Shown: one piece after another, positions 55,834-64,000 of the stretch
Position numbering within the stretch: position 1 is the stretch's first letter
How the letters are laid out: every line of letters starts with the position of its first letter
NCBI GenBank assembly: GCA_022071945.1
Contig: JAJVIN010000014.1
Span: 1-64,000, forward strand
Length of the DNA stretch: 64,000 nt
From: Thermoanaerobaculia bacterium
GTDB lineage: Bacteria; Acidobacteriota; Thermoanaerobaculia; UBA5066
Direction of reading: 5' to 3'
Position numbers and translations under genes: made by a program
The notes under the pieces: model-generated
The model's input: only the letters and a program-made list of their open reading frames with translations
The model's database searches: none
What the model was told of the DNA's origin: nothing

Positions 55834-56456
55834 GCGCGCTCTCCTTTGACCGGAAGTGCCGCGGCAGCGACGGAGGACGGTTCCGCCTTCGGTTCGGGAG
55901 CGGATCCGTGGCGGGATTCATGGAGCCCGAGGTCCCGGATGGCGTCTTCCTCGACCGAGACCCGGAAGTACTTGAAGTCGCGGATCACCCGCTTCATCTC
56001 GTGAATGTCGGTCACGAGCTCGTTCATGCGTGCCGCGTCCGAGCTCGGCACCCCGATCGTGCCGGCGTGCCGCGTGAGGAGGTGCGCCGAAGCTTCGGCG
56101 GAGCGGACGAGGTGCGCGAAGAGCAGGAGGACTTCCTGGAAGTCCGCGGCCAGGGCGTTGAAGGCCGTGGCGACCCTTGCGATCGGCCTCGGCCCCTTCT
56201 CGGGAACGGTCAGCGAGAGATCTCCGCTCTCGATGTGCCGGCACGCCAGAGCGACCCTGGAGAGGGGAAGGACGACGACGAGGAGAAAGACGATGGCCGT
56301 CAGGGAGACTCCCGTGACGAATCCCCACGCCGCGGGCCAGAGCTTGATCTCGATGGTGAGTCCCCAGACTCCGAGGATCAAGAACACCGCGGCAATCGCG
56401 AGAGCGATGCGGGGAGCCGTCAGTTCGCTCCCGTTCGAGGGTTCGGCCGTCCTCAT
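55830..56456 (-). CDS. Two-helix membrane protein with HAMP domain
   Basis: This 208-residue protein has two membrane helices (APRIALAIAAVFLILGVWGL and AWGFVTGVSLTAIVFLLVVV). The HAMP domain (about 65-120; LPLSRVALACRHIESGDLSL, ARVATAFNALAADFQEV) follows immediately. After that only about 85 helical residues remain, with no MCP signalling tip, kinase or cyclase domain. It lies between the CheY pair and cheA, overlapping both as ATGA. It may be a cut-down receptor that signals through HAMP contacts or inserts beside the main receptor. Confidence 0.82.
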   Translation of the reverse strand: MRTAEPSNGSELTAPRIALAIAAVFLILGVWGLTIEIKLWPAAWGFVTGVSLTAIVFLLVVVLPLSRVALACRHIESGDLSLTVPEKGPRPIARVATAFNALAADFQEVLLLFAHLVRSAEASAHLLTRHAGTIGVPSSDAARMNELVTDIHEMKRVIRDFKYFRVSVEEDAIRDLGLHESRHGSAPEPKAEPSSVAAAALPVKGERA

Positions 56457-56821
56457 GCGACGACCTTCTCCCGGGCGCTCCGGAGGAAGGTCCGGAGGGA
56501 TTCCGGGTCACTCTTGTTGATGACGGCCAGGGCACCCGCCTTTCGGGCGAGAAAGTGGATGTCGGGGTCCGAGAGAACGGTCAGGATGACGATCTGCGCG
56601 AGAGGATCTCGTTCCTTCAGGAGTCGAGAGACCTCGATCCCTTCCTTGCCCCTCATCACCTGGTCGAGAAGGATCAGGTCGGGGTGGTGAGCCTCGAAGC
56701 GATGAAGGGCCTCGTCGCCGTCCGCGGCCTCGACGACACTCGTGAAACCCTCTTCTTCCAGGAGCTTGCGGATTCGAGTCCGGAAGTAGCCGGAGTCGTC
56801 GACGACGAGAACGGTTCTCAT
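56453..56821 (-). CDS. cheY: CheY-like single-domain response regulator (second of pair)
   Basis: This 122-residue receiver has the acidic pair in TVLVVDDSGYFRTRI, phosphoacceptor Asp in LILLDQVMRGKEG, the switch Thr/Ser in VILTVLSDPD and Lys in AVINKSDPESL. It has no output domain. The start overlaps the upstream cheY stop, and the stop overlaps the HAMP gene. Paired single-domain receivers are typical of Pil-Chp clusters (PilG/PilH), where they act on the pilus extension and retraction motors. Confidence 0.9.
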   Translation of the reverse strand: MRTVLVVDDSGYFRTRIRKLLEEEGFTSVVEAADGDEALHRFEAHHPDLILLDQVMRGKEGIEVSRLLKERDPLAQIVILTVLSDPDIHFLARKAGALAVINKSDPESLRTFLRSAREKVVA

Positions 56822-57189
56822 GCCGCCACCCCGGCGAGGGCCTTGAGCTTCTCGATCAGGTCCGAGGGCCGGCTCTTGTGGACGTAGGCCTTGATGCCGG
56901 CGGCGAGAGCCTGCCTCACCATCTCGGGGTCATCGACGATGGAGAAGAGGACCACCCGGGCATCCGGGTCGATGGCCAGGATGCCCCGGGTGGCGGTGAG
57001 TCCGTCGTCCCCGCGCATGGTGAGGTCCATCGTGACGAGGTCGGGTCGCAGAGACCGGTACATCTCCACGCCCTCCTGGCCGCTTCGGGCCTCTCCCGCG
57101 ACTTCCATCCCCGCGGACGTGATCTCGCGGTGGATGCGGGAACGCATGAAGGCGGAGTCGTCGACGACGAGAACGCGGGGAGCGGACAT
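56818..57189 (-). CDS. cheY: CheY-like single-domain response regulator (first of pair)
   Basis: This 123-residue receiver has VLVVDDSAFMRSRI, phosphoacceptor Asp in LVTMDLTMRGDDG, switch Ser in VVLFSIVDDPEM and Lys in AYVHKSRPSDL. It is 15 bases after the MCP gene stop and overlaps the second cheY as ATGA. Sequence divergence between the two suggests they are not simple duplicates with one function. One may be the output and the other a phosphate sink. Confidence 0.92.
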   Translation of the reverse strand: MSAPRVLVVDDSAFMRSRIHREITSAGMEVAGEARSGQEGVEMYRSLRPDLVTMDLTMRGDDGLTATRGILAIDPDARVVLFSIVDDPEMVRQALAAGIKAYVHKSRPSDLIEKLKALAGVAA

Positions 57190-57204
57190 GGCGGTACCTC
57201 GAGA

Positions 57205-59286
57205 TCAGTGCGCGACCTGGCGGCCGATCTCTGCGGTCTTGAACTGGGCGACCAGCTCGTTGAGGGAAGTGGAGAGGTTCTGCAGCTGCTCGGTGACGCC
57301 GACGACGACGCCCGCGCCCTCCACGGTCTTCTTCGAGGCCTCGGCGGACGTCTGAGTGCTCTCGACGAGGTTCTTGGAGCGAACGGCCTGCTGACCGGTG
57401 AGGGCGAACACGTCGTCCGACCTCTTCAGAACGGTGTTCATGTCCTTGGAAATGCCTTCCGCGATCTTCTGCAGCTCCTCCGAGGAAGCCGCGATGGAGG
57501 CGGACTGCTGGATCAGGTTGCGGAGAGCCTCGACGGCGACCCGGCGGCGTTCACCCTGCTGACCGGCCTGTCCGGTGATCTGGCCCGCGAGCGCATTGAG
57601 CTCTTCCATCATCCGGAGCACGTTTCTCGTGCCGGCGGCCAGCTGGCCAGATGCCGTGGCGATCTCGTTGATGGCCGCGACGTTGCTCTTTCCGGCCTCG
57701 GTGATCTTCTGAAGGGCGAGCTTGGACTGGTCGGTGAGGCGGGCGCCTTCAGCGACGCGGGAGCCTGAGTCCTTGATGAGCTTGGTGATTTCCTTGGCGG
57801 CCTCGGCGGAGCGCTGGGCGAGCTTGCCGACTTCGTCCGCGACCACCGCGAAGCCCTTGCCGTGCTCGCCGGCGCGAGCGGCCTCGATCGAGGCGTTGAG
57901 CGCCAGGAGGTTCGTCTGGTCGGCGATGGCGGTGATGACCGAGATGATCTCGGAGATCTGCTCGGAGGACTCGGAGATGGCGCGCATGCCGTCGACGGTG
58001 GCCGCGACGGCCGTACCCCCTTCTTCTGCTGCCTTCAGGGTGCCCTTGCCGTGCTCGGTGGCGCGGGCGGCGACCATCGTCATCTCTTCCACGGCCTTGG
58101 CCATCTGGTTGACGGCGGTGGAGGCCTCGGCGACGGAGAGGGCCTGCTTCTGGGCGATCGCGACGACCTGGGCGCCGGTCTCGCCCATCGCATCGACGCG
58201 CTCGGAGACGAGTTGCACGTTCTTCGTCTGCGCGGTGGTGAGGTCGGCGACCTCCTTCAGCGAGCGGAGGAAGTTCTCGACGGCCTGCGTGGCGGACTTG
58301 GCGAGCTCGGCCTGAGCCTGGGAGGCGGCGTTGACCTCTCCGGCGGTCTTACCCATCTGTCCGACGATCTCGAGGGCCTTGCCCGCGCGCTCGAACTCTT
58401 CCTGCGCGCGTGCCTTGTTGCCCGAGGCCCTCTTGTTGACGTCGACGGCGTTCGTCTGCACGTTCTTGGCGGCGTCGATGACGGCTCGGAGCGTCTTGTT
58501 GAACCGCTCGAGAAGATCGTTGAGGGCCGCGGCCATGGTGCCGATCTCGTCTTCTCTGTCGACCGGGATCTGAACGGTCAGGTCGTGCTCGGTCGCGATC
58601 TTGGAGATCGCCTTTGTCAGATCACCGACCGGCACCGTGATGCCCCTGGCCAGGACGGCGCCCGAGACGAGGCCGAGGAGGATGGCGAAAACGGCCAGGA
58701 CGACGATCGCCGTCTCGGTCCTGGCGGCGACCGCCTCGGAGGCCTTGATCTTCTTGTCGAGGTCTTCCCGGGTGGCCTTGGAGAAGTCGTAGACCTCGGT
58801 GAGGAGGGAGTGGGTCCCGGCCTTGAACGGAGTGATCGCTTCGTTGGCGGCGAAGGGGTCCGGGTACTTGCCTGCCTGGACCTCGGCGACGACCCGGGTG
58901 AAGCCGTCCCTGTAGTCCTCCGCCCACTTCCGCCACTGCTTGAACTGCTCGAGCCGCTTCTGGTCCTTCTCGATTCCGGAGAGGGTGTCGATGCGCTCGA
59001 AGACGCGTCGCATCTGCTCCTTCCAGTCGTCGAGGTAGGTCTTCAGCTTCTCCGGGTCCTTCATGTTGAGAAAGATGTCTTTCTCGTACCGCCGGGTCTC
59101 CAGGACGTTGGCGCGGAGACGCTGGGAGTGTTCCACCATCGCCGAGTCGTTCTTGGCGACCTGGAGGGCCAGGTCATAACCGCCGGCGGTACCCAGGTAG
59201 CCGCCGATGGCGACGGCGACGAGGAGCACCATGAGGAGTCCGAGACCGAGGCCGAGACGCTTGCCGATCGAGAGGTTCTTGAACAT
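57205..59286 (-). CDS. Methyl-accepting chemotaxis protein
   Basis: This 693-residue receptor has a first membrane helix ([19 protein letters not shown]) and a helical periplasmic sensor of about 155 residues. A second helix ([20 protein letters not shown]), HAMP ([20 protein letters not shown]) and a long cytoplasmic coiled coil follow. The hairpin tip is recognisable ([36 protein letters not shown]). It ends RQVAH, without a CheR-docking pentapeptide. It is the only complete receptor in the window and lies between cheW and the cheY pair, as pilJ does in Pil-Chp clusters. The ligand is unknown. Confidence 0.94.
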   Translation of the reverse strand: MFKNLSIGKRLGLGLGLLMVLLVAVAIGGYLGTAGGYDLALQVAKNDSAMVEHSQRLRANVLETRRYEKDIFLNMKDPEKLKTYLDDWKEQMRRVFERIDTLSGIEKDQKRLEQFKQWRKWAEDYRDGFTRVVAEVQAGKYPDPFAANEAITPFKAGTHSLLTEVYDFSKATREDLDKKIKASEAVAARTETAIVVLAVFAILLGLVSGAVLARGITVPVGDLTKAISKIATEHDLTVQIPVDREDEIGTMAAALNDLLERFNKTLRAVIDAAKNVQTNAVDVNKRASGNKARAQEEFERAGKALEIVGQMGKTAGEVNAASQAQAELAKSATQAVENFLRSLKEVADLTTAQTKNVQLVSERVDAMGETGAQVVAIAQKQALSVAEASTAVNQMAKAVEEMTMVAARATEHGKGTLKAAEEGGTAVAATVDGMRAISESSEQISEIISVITAIADQTNLLALNASIEAARAGEHGKGFAVVADEVGKLAQRSAEAAKEITKLIKDSGSRVAEGARLTDQSKLALQKITEAGKSNVAAINEIATASGQLAAGTRNVLRMMEELNALAGQITGQAGQQGERRRVAVEALRNLIQQSASIAASSEELQKIAEGISKDMNTVLKRSDDVFALTGQQAVRSKNLVESTQTSAEASKKTVEGAGVVVGVTEQLQNLSTSLNELVAQFKTAEIGRQVAH

Positions 59287-59322
59287 GTACGTCCTCCTTT
59301 TCCTTTCCTTCTTCCTTTGAGT

Positions 59323-59850
59323 TCAGAATTCCCTGGCGCCTGCCGCGCGGGCCGCGGTGACGGCGGGTCGAGCCGCGGCGGCGGCGCTGGCTGAGCGGAG
59401 ATTCAGGATCTCAGCGATGTCGAGCAGAAGGACGATCGAGCTCTCGCGGTGCACGACGCCCTTGACGTAGTGGCTGGAGACCCGCGCCAGGACGACGTCT
59501 GGCGGAGGCTGGATGCGGGTCTCCTCGAACTCGAAGACCCCGCCCACCGAGTCGACCGAGAAGCCCACCCGGCGGTCCCCGAGACCGACGATCAGGAGCC
59601 GGTGCCGGGGACCGAGCGTGCGAACGCCGAGGCCGAGCCTGTTCTTCAGGTCCACGATGGGGACGACCACCCCGCGGAGGTTGATGACCCCCTCGACGTG
59701 CACGCTCACGTTCGGGACCTTCGTGATCGGAACGTCCCGAATGATCTGCCTGACGTCGGTGATGGGGATCGCGCACTCTTCCTTGCCGAGGAAGAAGGTG
59801 ACGGTCGCGAGGGTCTTTACCTGTACGGTGACGCGCTTTCTTCTGGGCAT
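59323..59850 (-). CDS. cheW: CheW-like coupling protein (second)
   Basis: This 175-residue CheW domain begins TLATVTFFLGKEECAIPITD and contains VEGVINLRGVVVPIVDLKNR and VGFSVDSVGGVFEF, ending in an Ala-rich tail. The N-terminal PRRKRVTVQ extension is basic. ATG 59850 has a GAGGAGATGG ribosome site and overlaps the upstream gene by 34 bases, an unusually long overlap. It would bridge the MCP to CheA. Confidence 0.9.
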   Translation of the reverse strand: MPRRKRVTVQVKTLATVTFFLGKEECAIPITDVRQIIRDVPITKVPNVSVHVEGVINLRGVVVPIVDLKNRLGLGVRTLGPRHRLLIVGLGDRRVGFSVDSVGGVFEFEETRIQPPPDVVLARVSSHYVKGVVHRESSIVLLLDIAEILNLRSASAAAAARPAVTAARAAGAREF

Positions 59851-61475
59851 GTTTTCACCATCTCCTCGAGATTCGGGGTCTCCGGTGTGCCTTTCATCAG
59901 GCGGCTCATCAGGAGCTGGGAGAGGCTCCCGGAAATGTGGTTCGGCAGGACGGTGCGGTCGACGAGTCCGCTCTCGATGGCGAGCTCGGGCTGTTCGGGA
60001 TCGACGCAGGAGGCGGGCAGCTGGGCGAGCGTGACGCCCCCGGCCGCGCGGATGGCGGCGAGGCCGTCGATGACGTCGTCCCCGCTGCCCGAGAGGACGA
60101 GCCCGACCGAGCGGTGACCGAAGATCCTCGCCGCGCCGGCCATCAGGGTCGACACGGAAAGGAAGGTCGTCTTCGGGACGACCGTGAGACAGGGCCCGGC
60201 CTCGGAGGGGACGATTCTCACGGTCTGCTCGGAGCCGACGAGGTAGCAGACGCCGCTCTCGAGCGGCTTGCCATCCTCGGCGGCCTCCACGCTGAAGGTC
60301 GCGCTCTTGCCGAGGTAGGCGACGAACGCCCGCAGGAAATCGTCGGGGAACGGGAGCGAACCGATCACCGCGAACGGCAGATCGGCGGGAAGGCTCGTCA
60401 GAACCTGCATGTACGACAGGCAGGCGCCTGTCCCCGCGGCCGCGATGACGGCGCCCTGGCACCGGCCGCGGCTGGCCCGCGTCCCCGGGACGGAAGGCGG
60501 CGGCTGCACCATCCGGAGACCGCGCAGATTGACCTTCGCCGCCTTCCTCAGCCGGGTCAGGATCGACCGGGTCTGCCCCTCGATGTCCCCGCGGGACTTC
60601 GACGGCTTCGTGATGAAGTCGATCGCGCCGAATCTCAGGATCGACTCGAACGTCAGGTCGAGAGATTCCGGGTTGGCGGAAGTGACCACGACCGTCGGGG
60701 TCGGCTGGCTCAGCATGATGTGCTTGAGCGTCGCGACGCCGTCCATCACCGGCATGTAGAGGTCGAGCGAGACGATGTCGGGCTTGAGCCTCGCGAGAGC
60801 CTCCAGGCCCTCCTGGCCATTGGAGGCGGTCCCGATGACGGTGATGCCCGGGTCGGTCTCGTACAGGCGCGTGAGCGCCTTCTGCATCAGGTTCGAATCG
60901 TCGACGATCAGGATGCGAAGCCGGTCGTCCGCGGCCACCGGCAGCGTTTCGGCGCCCGGCTCGACCCTCTTGGCCAGGCCTTCGGCCTCGAGGTGCTCGA
61001 AGTGGTAATAGACCTCGAGGCGCGAGAGCCCCGTTGCGTCCGCGATCTGCGAGAGCGACATGGCCCGGGAGGACACGGCCGAAAGGACGCGGCGGCCCGG
61101 GCCCGCGGGCATCGACTCCCGGCCCTTGCGGGTTGCCGTGAAGACGGGATTCGTTCTGAGGCTCTCGTCGAGGAGCCGCATCGCCTCGAGAAGCAGGCTC
61201 TGGTTGCTTCTCGAGATCTCGGCCGGCCGGCCGCTCGACACGCCCTTGAGGAAACTGAAGTTGCCCTCCGGCCAGCTCAGGATCGCCATCGCCGCGAGCT
61301 CGCCGCGCAGCTCTCCCGTCTCGGCCGTCGTCAGGTTCCCATCGTGAAAGTGCAGGATCCCCCGGTCATTCGGCGTGAGCACCCTCAGACACCCCGACAT
61401 CCGCGCGTACTCGAGAATCGAGACGATCTGCGGGAGGTCGAAGTCGGGGATCTGCCCCGCCAGGACCGGGATCAT
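59817..61475 (-). CDS. DUF4388/PATAN-receiver-CheB-like protein with eroded esterase (paralogue 3)
   Basis: This 552-residue protein has three parts. An N-terminal DUF4388 (PATAN) module (GQIPDFDLPQIVSILEYARM, GILHFHDGNLTTAETGELRG) is followed by a winged-helix-like stretch (LSQIADATGLSRLEVYYHFE). A receiver (RILIVDDSNLMQKALTR, Asp in IVSLDLYMPVMDG, Lys in FITKPSK) and a CheB-fold C-terminus complete it. In the last, the Ser region reads VIAAAGTGACLS (Ser lost) and the His region reads VIGSLPFPDDFL (His lost); the Asp region LSGSGDDVIDGL keeps Asp. It is unlikely to be a methylesterase. PATAN domains occur in two-component regulators that bind other signalling proteins. It overlaps its neighbours at both ends. 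Confidence 0.85.
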   Translation of the reverse strand: MIPVLAGQIPDFDLPQIVSILEYARMSGCLRVLTPNDRGILHFHDGNLTTAETGELRGELAAMAILSWPEGNFSFLKGVSSGRPAEISRSNQSLLLEAMRLLDESLRTNPVFTATRKGRESMPAGPGRRVLSAVSSRAMSLSQIADATGLSRLEVYYHFEHLEAEGLAKRVEPGAETLPVAADDRLRILIVDDSNLMQKALTRLYETDPGITVIGTASNGQEGLEALARLKPDIVSLDLYMPVMDGVATLKHIMLSQPTPTVVVTSANPESLDLTFESILRFGAIDFITKPSKSRGDIEGQTRSILTRLRKAAKVNLRGLRMVQPPPSVPGTRASRGRCQGAVIAAAGTGACLSYMQVLTSLPADLPFAVIGSLPFPDDFLRAFVAYLGKSATFSVEAAEDGKPLESGVCYLVGSEQTVRIVPSEAGPCLTVVPKTTFLSVSTLMAGAARIFGHRSVGLVLSGSGDDVIDGLAAIRAAGGVTLAQLPASCVDPEQPELAIESGLVDRTVLPNHISGSLSQLLMSRLMKGTPETPNLEEMVKTCPEESASPYR

Positions 61476-62509
61476 CAGGCCACCTTCACCACCGGCGGGG
61501 TGCCGAGAAGCGAGGATGAGAGATCCTCGAGGATGTGGTCGAGGTCGAAGAGTTCGGCCGAGCCCTCGAGGTTCGGCGACCACGTGGAGTAGAGGGCCGT
61601 CCCCTCGTCCTGCACGAGACACGAGGCGCCCATGCTGGCGGCGTGCCGCAGGCCCGCCATGCCATCGGCGCGGTCCCCCGCGAGGAGGATCAGCGAGGCG
61701 TTGGAGACGAACTTCTCTCCGCAGGAGGCGAAGAGGACGTCGAGGCTGTCGGTGGCGCTGCTCTTCTCGGCGAGGAGGGTCCCGTCCGGCCGCCAGAGAA
61801 CCCGGCTGGCCGGAGGCACGAGCAGGGCCGTGCCGGAATGGAGGAAAGCGGGCGCCGCAAGGCTTTCCACGTGCCACCCGAGGTAGTTCTTCAGCGAGTC
61901 GACGAAGGAGGCCAGGATGGCGGGATGGACCGGGACCTGGCAGATGACCGAGAACCCCCTCTCGGTGACGGGAGGCAGGAGGGAGAGGATGCGGATGAAA
62001 CCGCAGACCGACCCGGTCGTGCCGCCGATCACGACGAGGTGGCGGCACGGCGACTTCAACCGGACTTTCGGCGAAGGCGGGGTGAGGGGGACGCGGCGGA
62101 GCCGCTCGCTGCGGATGTTGTGCGCGTTGCGAACCAGGTAGATCAGGTGGCGCGCCTGTTCCTGCAGGTCGCCGGCCTGCGTCGACGGCTTCGGGAAGAA
62201 GTCGATGACCCCGAGTCTGAGGGTCTCGAAGGGGACGTTCTCGCGTCCCGTCAGGCTCGAGACGATGATGACCGGAGTGGGCCGGCGCGTCATGATGTAC
62301 TTGAGCGCCGTCAGGCCGTCCATCGAGGGCATGTCGAGATCGAGACAGATGACGCTCGGCCTGACGACCTCGAACTGCTCGATCGCCTCGCGGCCGTTGG
62401 ACGCTTCGCCCGCGATCTCGATCGTGGGGTCGGAGCTGAGGAGCTTGATGAGCGAGCGGCGCATGAAGGCGGCGTCGTCGACGACGAGGACCCTGACGAT
62501 CTTGTTCAT
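61475..62509 (-). CDS. CheB-like response regulator with eroded esterase (paralogue 2)
   Basis: This 344-residue protein starts at ATG 62509. Its receiver is intact (RVLVVDDAAFMRRSLI, Asp in VICLDLDMPSMDG, Lys in FFPKPST). The CheB-fold part has VVIGGTTGSVCG at the nucleophile (Ser to Thr), VICQVPVHPAIL at the His position (His lost) and LLAGDRADGMAGL with Asp kept. A second regulator without a working esterase is thus encoded directly before paralogue 3, overlapping it by one base. The start overlaps the parA stop as ATGA. Confidence 0.85.
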   Translation of the reverse strand: MNKIVRVLVVDDAAFMRRSLIKLLSSDPTIEIAGEASNGREAIEQFEVVRPSVICLDLDMPSMDGLTALKYIMTRRPTPVIIVSSLTGRENVPFETLRLGVIDFFPKPSTQAGDLQEQARHLIYLVRNAHNIRSERLRRVPLTPPSPKVRLKSPCRHLVVIGGTTGSVCGFIRILSLLPPVTERGFSVICQVPVHPAILASFVDSLKNYLGWHVESLAAPAFLHSGTALLVPPASRVLWRPDGTLLAEKSSATDSLDVLFASCGEKFVSNASLILLAGDRADGMAGLRHAASMGASCLVQDEGTALYSTWSPNLEGSAELFDLDHILEDLSSSLLGTPPVVKVA

Positions 62510-63297
62510 GCCACGAGCCTCCTTCCTTCGGCCCGGCGGGAGAGAAGCTCGCTCGCCAGGCGGAGGTAGCACTGGGCCCCGCGGCTGACGGCGGAGGTGA
62601 AGACGAGCGGCTCTCCACGAGCGGCGACCCGCGAGAGGTCGTCGTGACGCTCGATCATTGTGGAGAGGAGGTACTTGCCGAAGTTCTTCCTCATGATCTG
62701 GATGCTCTCGGCCGACAGGGAGGTCCGCCGGTCGGTCATCGTCAGGAGGATCCCGTCGAGCTCGAGGCGGGGGTTTCTCGTCGCCTTGATCTCCCGCGCG
62801 GTTCGGAGGAGCTTGCCGATCGTCATCACCGACATTTCCTCGCACTGGGCGGGGATGAGCATGGAGTCCGCGGCGCCCATCGAGGCGGCGGCGACGGTTC
62901 CGATCGTCGGAGGGTTGTCGATGAGGATGTAGTCGTAGTGCGCGCGGAACGGTTCGATCGCCCGGCGGAGGATCTCGGGGCGGATGGCGAAGAGGTAGGC
63001 CTCTTCCTCAGCCGCTCCGGAGACGTTGGCGGGAACGATGTGGACGGGGACCCTGCCGGCGGCCAGGACGAACTTCGACATCGGCTCGCCCTTGACGAAG
63101 ACGTCGTGGGTGCCGCCCCTCACATCCGTGCGTTTCAGACCGAAGCAGAGGGCGACCCCCCCCTGCGGGTCGAGATCGATCAGGAGCACTCGCTGCTCGA
63201 GGACGACGAGGCTCGCGGCGAGATTGACGGCCGTGGTCGTCTTCCCGACGCCCCCCTTCTGGTTGACGATGGCGATCGAACGCGCGCCCTGGCCCAC
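62506..63297 (-). CDS. parA: ParA-family ATPase of the chemosensory cluster
   Basis: This 263-residue Walker-type ATPase has the deviant Walker A KGGVGKTT (in IVNQKGGVGKTTTAVNLAA), then VLLIDLDPQGG and YILIDNPPTIG. ParA homologues in chemosensory operons (ParC, PpfA) position arrays or segregate them at division; a partition role for the chromosome is less likely because no parB is adjacent. It lies eight bases after cheW and overlaps the CheB-like paralogue 2. Confidence 0.92.
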   Translation of the reverse strand: MGQGARSIAIVNQKGGVGKTTTAVNLAASLVVLEQRVLLIDLDPQGGVALCFGLKRTDVRGGTHDVFVKGEPMSKFVLAAGRVPVHIVPANVSGAAEEEAYLFAIRPEILRRAIEPFRAHYDYILIDNPPTIGTVAAASMGAADSMLIPAQCEEMSVMTIGKLLRTAREIKATRNPRLELDGILLTMTDRRTSLSAESIQIMRKNFGKYLLSTMIERHDDLSRVAARGEPLVFTSAVSRGAQCYLRLASELLSRRAEGRRLVA

Positions 63298-63305
63298 GTT
63301 TCGCC

Positions 63306-63839
63306 TCAGACGAGAACGGCGGCGCGGCGCTCCGCGTCCGCCATGGAGGACTGCAGCTGTCTCGTCTCGTGCTCGAAGAGGATCTCGAACGGATTGAGGA
63401 GGATGGTCATCGCGCCGTCCCCGCGGACGACGCCCTTGACGAAGCGGCTCCCCTCGGTGAGGGCGAGCGGCGGCGCCGGCTCGATCTGCCCCTTCGTGAC
63501 CCGGCGAACGGACTGGACGGAGTCGACGATGAAGCCGACCGTCTCCTCTCCGATCTCCACCACCACGACGCGCTGCCGGGTGGACCGCTCCGCCTCGGAC
63601 AAACCGAATCGCGTCCTGAGCTTCACCAGCGCGACGATCTCGTCACGGATCCGCATGACGCCCTCGACGAACTTCGGCATCTTGGGCAGCTGGAGCACGT
63701 TGTCCAGGCGCTCGATGCTGACGATCTCGAGGATGTCGAAGGCGAAATCCTCATCTCCGAGCTTGAATCCGACGATCTGGAGGCCTTCGTCGCGCACGGC
63801 CGCCTCCATGCCAGCTGGCTGCGCGTGGTTCTCAGCCAT
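63306..63839 (-). CDS. cheW: CheW-like coupling protein (first)
   Basis: This 177-residue CheW domain shows LQIVGFKLGDEDFAFDILEI, FVEGVMRIRDEIVALVKLRT and ETVGFIVDSVQSVRRV, with the conserved Arg of the receptor contact region (MRIRDE). It has a short N-terminal leader and a C-terminal tail beyond the domain. It is the first complete gene of the cluster in this window. A frame from the window edge ends just inside its start, so the operon probably begins upstream. Confidence 0.93.
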   Translation of the reverse strand: MAENHAQPAGMEAAVRDEGLQIVGFKLGDEDFAFDILEIVSIERLDNVLQLPKMPKFVEGVMRIRDEIVALVKLRTRFGLSEAERSTRQRVVVVEIGEETVGFIVDSVQSVRRVTKGQIEPAPPLALTEGSRFVKGVVRGDGAMTILLNPFEILFEHETRQLQSSMADAERRAAVLV

Positions 63840-64000
63840 GCTTCCTCCCGCTCCTGTCTTCGAACGATGGTTCGGAACTCATGTGGGTTCGTGCCTGTGG
63901 ACGAGAGATGAAACCGGCTGGATTCGCCAGGTCCTCCCACTTGAGAGCGGCTCCGGAGAGCCGGCCCTTCATCAAGACGACTCCGGCTTCCAAGAGAGTG
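63832..64000 (-). CDS. C-terminal end of an unknown upstream gene (partial)
   Basis: A minus-strand frame open from the window edge ends with TGA at 63832, overlapping the cheW start by eight bases. It encodes about 55 residues (LLEAGVVLMKGRLSGAALKW, EDLANPAGFISRPQ) and then a charged tail. This overlap is usual in this cluster, which is the main reason to accept it. The family cannot be judged from the end alone. Confidence 0.35.
   Translation of the reverse strand, partial: TLLEAGVVLMKGRLSGAALKWEDLANPAGFISRPQARTHMSSEPSFEDRSGRKHG

Noticed and set aside
60885-60905. TTCGAATC resembling a tRNA T-loop
   Set aside because: It lies inside the receiver coding sequence and no acceptor stem or cloverleaf can be drawn around it; no tRNA was found in the window.
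62506-63297. Chromosome-partition ParA
   Set aside because: No parB or parS-like sequence is adjacent and the gene is embedded between chemosensory genes, so array positioning is the better reading.

Overview
The window is GC-rich (well above 60 percent by eye) and densely packed. Many genes overlap as ATGA or TGATG. It encodes lipobox and signal-peptide proteins, an OmpA-type peptidoglycan-binding domain and a C-terminal outer-membrane-type beta barrel, so the host is a diderm (Gram-negative-type) bacterium. The mix of a tricorn-like S41 protease, a DUF547 protein, large TolB-propeller proteins, a Ser/Thr kinase with PEGA-like repeats, NitT/TauT-type ABC modules and a multi-HPt chemosensory cluster would suit Acidobacteriota or a related deep lineage. 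That placement is inference; no rRNA or tRNA was seen to anchor it.

Layout. 1-2330: decayed accessory DNA with the 3' end of an Rhs gene and its tip, a small TPR gene in the immunity position, an internal Rhs fragment, and a Ser/Thr kinase C-lobe joined to it. 2466-9194: tricorn-like protease, AraC regulator, a DUF1579-like secreted protein and a PDZ-hydrolase. 9305-13180: a tandem-fused NitT-type permease with its ATPase, behind a class II cyclic-nucleotide phosphodiesterase whose upstream gap holds a perfect CRP-consensus palindrome. 13283-17251: a three-gene envelope operon (TPR lipoprotein, secreted protein, metalloprotease-propeller-barrel fusion). 17313-25251: dprA, topA, a YcxB-like protein, a Ser/Thr kinase, a methyltransferase and a glycerophosphodiesterase. 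25255-28152: a membrane protein, a formylglycine-generating-enzyme-type protein and an ATP-grasp protein.

The most unusual block is 28235-36063: seven tightly spaced minus-strand genes. They encode an unknown 234-aa protein, a PspA/IM30 (ESCRT-III superfamily) protein, a two-module AAA ATPase, a membrane-anchored substrate-binding protein fused to an OmpA peptidoglycan-binding domain, an ABC permease, an ABC ATPase and a membrane coiled-coil protein. I read this as a candidate envelope-maintenance machine that couples a PspA polymer and its ATPase to a wall-anchored ABC complex. The assignment rests on domains and gene order; the function is not established.

36091-46953 holds an FAD oxidoreductase, a fatty acid desaturase, an NtrC-type regulator with an altered GAFTGA loop, a fused alpha-beta 2-oxoacid dehydrogenase E1, a hydrolase, an orphan NitT-type binding protein, cardiolipin synthase and a DUF547 protein. 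47009-64000 is one long minus-strand chemosensory cluster: two CheW, ParA, an MCP, two CheY, a HAMP membrane protein, a 1348-residue CheA with several HPt modules, one intact CheB and three CheB-like regulators whose esterase residues are eroded. A NitT-type permease and ATPase and a Sel1 protein follow, the permease overlapping cheB. The paired CheY and multi-HPt CheA resemble the Pil-Chp (type IV pilus) class. No cheR lies in the window.
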